Shown here piece by piece: positions 61,788 to 64,000 of a stretch of 64,000 bases of DNA (position 1 is the first letter of the stretch; each line of letters starts with the position of its first letter). The position numbers and the translations under genes were made by a program. Under the pieces are notes generated by a model. It searched no databases. It saw nothing but the letters and a program-made list of their open reading frames with translations, and was not told the origin of the DNA. Source of the DNA: Streptomyces sp. NBC_00162. GTDB lineage: Bacteria; Actinomycetota; Actinomycetes; Streptomycetales; Streptomycetaceae. Location of the stretch: contig NZ_CP102509.1 of NCBI RefSeq assembly GCF_024611995.1, forward strand, positions 4,650,001-4,714,000, written 5' to 3'.

Positions 61788-63149
61788 ATGACCCCTCATG
61801 TCACCTCGCACACCCTCGCCGCAGTGAAGGACGCCGACCGGAAGCATGTCTTCCACTCCTGGTCCGCCCAGGCCCTCATCGACCCGCTCGCCGTGGCCGG
61901 GGCCGAGGGGTCGTACTTCTGGGACTACGACGGCAAGCGCTTCCTCGACTTCTCCTCCCAGCTGGTCAACACCAACATCGGCCACCAGCACCCCAAGGTC
62001 GTCGCCGCCGTCCAGGAGCAGGCGGCCCGGCTCTGCACCCTCGCGCCCGGCTTCGCCGTCGACGTCCGCTCCGAGGCCGCACGCCTCATCGCCGAGCGGA
62101 CCCCCGGCGACCTGGACAAGATCTTCTTCACCAACGGCGGCGCCGAGGCCGTCGAGAACGCCGTCCGCATGGCCCGGCTGCACACCGGCCGGCAGAAGGT
62201 GCTCTCCACCTACCGCTCGTACCACGGCGCCACCGCCGCCGCGATCAACCTCACCGGCGACCCGCGCCGCTGGCCCTCCGACACGGCCGCCGCAGGCGTC
62301 GTGCACTTCTGGGGCCCGTACCTCTACCGCTCCGCCTTCCACGCCACCACCGAGGCCGAGGAGTGCGAGCGGGCCCTCGCCCACCTCGCCGACACCATCG
62401 CCTTCGAGGGGCCGCAGACCATCGCGGCGATCATCCTGGAGAGCGTGCCCGGCACCGCCGGGATCATGACCCCGCCGGCCGGCTACCTCGCGGGCGTACG
62501 CGAGCTCTGCGACCGCCACGGCATCGTCTTCATCCTGGACGAGGTCATGTCGGGCTTCGGCCGCACCGGCAAGTGGTTCGCCGCCGACCACTGGGGCGTC
62601 ACCCCCGACCTGATCACCTTCGCCAAGGGCGTGAACAGCGGTTACGTGCCGCTCGGCGGCGTCGCCATCTCCGCCGCCATCGCCGAGACCTTCGCCACAC
62701 GCCCCTACCCGGGCGGACTCACCTACTCCGGCCACCCCCTGGCCTGCGCCGCCGCCGTCGCCACGATCAACGCGATGGAGGAGGAGGGCATCGTCGAGCA
62801 CGCCGCCCACCTCGGCGCGAACGTGATCGGCCCGGCGCTCGCCGAGATCGCCGAGCGGCACCCCTCCGTCGGGGAGGTCCGCGGGCTGGGCACGTTCTGG
62901 GCCCTGGAACTCGTACGGGACAAGGAGACGCGCGAGCCCCTCGTCCCGTACAACGCCGCCGGTGCGGCCAACACGCCGATGGCCGAATTCGCGGCGGCCT
63001 GCAAGGCGTCCGGGCTGTGGCCCTTCGTCAACATGAACCGCACCCACGTCGTCCCCCCGTGCACCATCACGGAGGCGGAGGCGAAGGAGGGGCTGGCACT
63101 GCTGGACGAGGCACTGACGGTCGCCGACCGCCACACCACGTCCGGATAG
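61788..63149 (+). CDS. Class III aminotransferase (beta-alanine/taurine-pyruvate type)
   Basis: A 453-residue PLP enzyme. Landmarks: VFHSWSAQALIDPLAVAGAE, FFTNGGAEAVENAVRMARLH, YRSYHGATAAAINLTGDPRR, FILDEVMSGFGRTGKWFAAD with the Asp that contacts PLP, and ITFAKGVNSGYVPLGGVAIS with the PLP lysine. Transfers an omega-amino group (beta-alanine, taurine or GABA-like) to a keto acid. The downstream GntR gene is the probable regulator. Confidence 0.94.
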   Translation: MTPHVTSHTLAAVKDADRKHVFHSWSAQALIDPLAVAGAEGSYFWDYDGKRFLDFSSQLVNTNIGHQHPKVVAAVQEQAARLCTLAPGFAVDVRSEAARLIAERTPGDLDKIFFTNGGAEAVENAVRMARLHTGRQKVLSTYRSYHGATAAAINLTGDPRRWPSDTAAAGVVHFWGPYLYRSAFHATTEAEECERALAHLADTIAFEGPQTIAAIILESVPGTAGIMTPPAGYLAGVRELCDRHGIVFILDEVMSGFGRTGKWFAADHWGVTPDLITFAKGVNSGYVPLGGVAISAAIAETFATRPYPGGLTYSGHPLACAAAVATINAMEEEGIVEHAAHLGANVIGPALAEIAERHPSVGEVRGLGTFWALELVRDKETREPLVPYNAAGAANTPMAEFAAACKASGLWPFVNMNRTHVVPPCTITEAEAKEGLALLDEALTVADRHTTSG

Positions 63150-63245
63150 CGGTCGGCACATTCGCATACCGATCTTCAACCGCTCTATTTCGGCCTCGCT
63201 GCCTGGCCTAAGGTGTCCGGAGTTCACCTAAGGAGACGGACCCCT

Positions 63246-63914
63246 ATGCCAGGCAGCGGCGCTGTCACCCGCAACACACTTCGCCAGCAGATCGCGGACG
63301 CGCTGCGTGACGAGGTGCTCGCGGGACGCCTGCCGCCCGGGACCGAGTTCACCGTCAAGCAGATCGCCGAGCAGTACGAGGTCTCCGCGACCCCGGTCCG
63401 CGAGGCACTGGTCGACCTCTCGGCCCAGGGCCTGCTCGAACTGGTCCAGCACCGCGGCTTCCGGGTGCGGATCTTCTCCGTGGACGACTTCCGGGGAATG
63501 ATCGAGGCCCGCTCGCTGGTCGTGGACGGGATCTTCCGCAGGCTCGCCGAGCGCGGCACCGCCATCGGCTCCGGCGAGCTGCTGGTGTCCGTGCGGCGCC
63601 GGGCCGAGGAGGCGCGGCGGGCCGCGCAGAGCGGTTCGCTCGAAGTGCTGATCGGCTACGACCTGCGCTTCTGGCGGGAGCTGAGCGGGCTGGTCGGCAA
63701 CACCTACATCTCCGAGTTCCTGCACCGCATCCGGGTGCAGTGCTGGGTCTTCGCCGTACCCCACCTCCAGCGCGACCCGCAGCGGCTGCGGGCGGCGCTC
63801 TGGGACGGGCACAGCGACCTGGTGGACGCGGTGACCCTCGCCGACGCGGACGCGGTACGGCGCATCGTGCAGGGGTACAACCAGCACGGCCTGGACTGGG
63901 CCGCCGGACTCTAG
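63246..63914 (+). CDS. GntR family transcriptional regulator (FCD type)
   Basis: A 222-residue regulator. The winged helix-turn-helix is at about residues 10-75: VTRNTLRQQIADALRDEVLA, GTEFTVKQIAEQYEVSATPV and REALVDLSAQGLLELVQHRG. The helical FCD ligand domain follows (MIEARSLVVDGIFRRLAERG, FLHRIRVQCWVF, LWDGHSDLVDAVTLADADAV). Metal/carboxylate ligands are usual in this class. ATG 63246 follows AAGGAG with ten bases between. It is 96 bp after the aminotransferase, same strand. Confidence 0.93.
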   Translation: MPGSGAVTRNTLRQQIADALRDEVLAGRLPPGTEFTVKQIAEQYEVSATPVREALVDLSAQGLLELVQHRGFRVRIFSVDDFRGMIEARSLVVDGIFRRLAERGTAIGSGELLVSVRRRAEEARRAAQSGSLEVLIGYDLRFWRELSGLVGNTYISEFLHRIRVQCWVFAVPHLQRDPQRLRAALWDGHSDLVDAVTLADADAVRRIVQGYNQHGLDWAAGL

Positions 63915-64000
63915 CCGTACGGTTCTGCAGTCGTACGGCGTCTGCCGTCGTGTGGCGTCTGCAGTCGTACTGCCGTCGTACGGTTCTGCCGTCGTACAGG
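63914..64000. repeat. GTCGTACGG/TCTGC short-unit repeat at window end
   Basis: Units like CCGTACGGTTCTGC, AGTCGTACGGCGTCTGC, CGTCGTGTGGCGTCTGC, AGTCGTACTGC and CGTCGTACGGTTCTGC follow each other every 11-17 bases, right after the gntR stop, and run to the window edge. It is probably an imperfect tandem repeat; its full length is not visible. Confidence 0.7.

Overview
The window is high-GC actinobacterial DNA and almost certainly a Streptomyces chromosome. The evidence is strong third-position G+C bias, GTG/TTG starts, the dnaK-grpE-dnaJ-hspR operon with HAIR (HspR) operators, clpB with its own HAIR, a kynurenine-type tryptophan degradation operon, and many families typical of the genus. A perfect parS sequence (34271-34286) fits a core region within a few hundred kilobases of oriC. 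No complete mobile element, CRISPR array or rRNA is visible. One tRNA-Gly (CCC anticodon) lies at 9366-9436.

Layout. 1-3.6 kb: hydrolase/TetR divergent pair with a ladder of operator half-sites, an integrase remnant, a PRC-barrel protein, two microproteins, and a SpoIIE-type phosphatase that appears internally deleted. 3.7-9.1 kb: a MerR-like gene with a very long unusual upstream region, an RsbW-like ATPase, and a cold-shock group (CBS protein, DEAD-box helicase, Csp) on the minus strand. 9.3-16.3 kb: tRNA-Gly, dcd plus a phosphoribosyltransferase, a Yip1-like membrane protein, a secreted surface protein with a hexamer repeat in its leader, an iron-sulfur reductase and a sugar transferase. 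16.4-25.7 kb: the HspR chaperone regulon (dnaK operon and clpB), interrupted by a small cassette: a LuxR-type regulator divergent from a 72-residue exported peptide with three perfect DSGWTxxPx repeats, translationally coupled to a Rieske-like protein lacking cluster ligands. This cassette is the best candidate for an undescribed system.

25.8-39.3 kb: housekeeping and metabolic genes (YbjN, membrane mannosyltransferase-like protein, aminotransferase, DUF2617, membrane spermidine synthase-like protein, SRPBCC, aldose epimerase, pyrE, fba, DUF3151) and a three-gene operon predicted to take tryptophan to anthranilate. Several of these genes have TANNNT boxes 7-8 bases before the start codon and look leaderless. 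39.4-46.3 kb: four tandem paralogous secreted proteins (signal peptide, PKD-like domain, three RLLDTR-type repeats), apparently a lineage-specific expansion of unknown function.

46.4-64 kb: purA, a diacylglycerol-kinase-like protein, a GbsR/MarR regulator divergent from an ABC exporter, a P450, two paralogous NarL-type two-component systems (the second in a coupled operon with an acyltransferase and a hydrolase), a HIT protein, a truncated SnoaL-like gene beside a palindromic repeat that also supplies the C terminus of a MarR regulator, a DJ-1/PfpI protein, a class III aminotransferase and a GntR regulator. All names come from reading motifs and comparison with remembered families. No database search was run.
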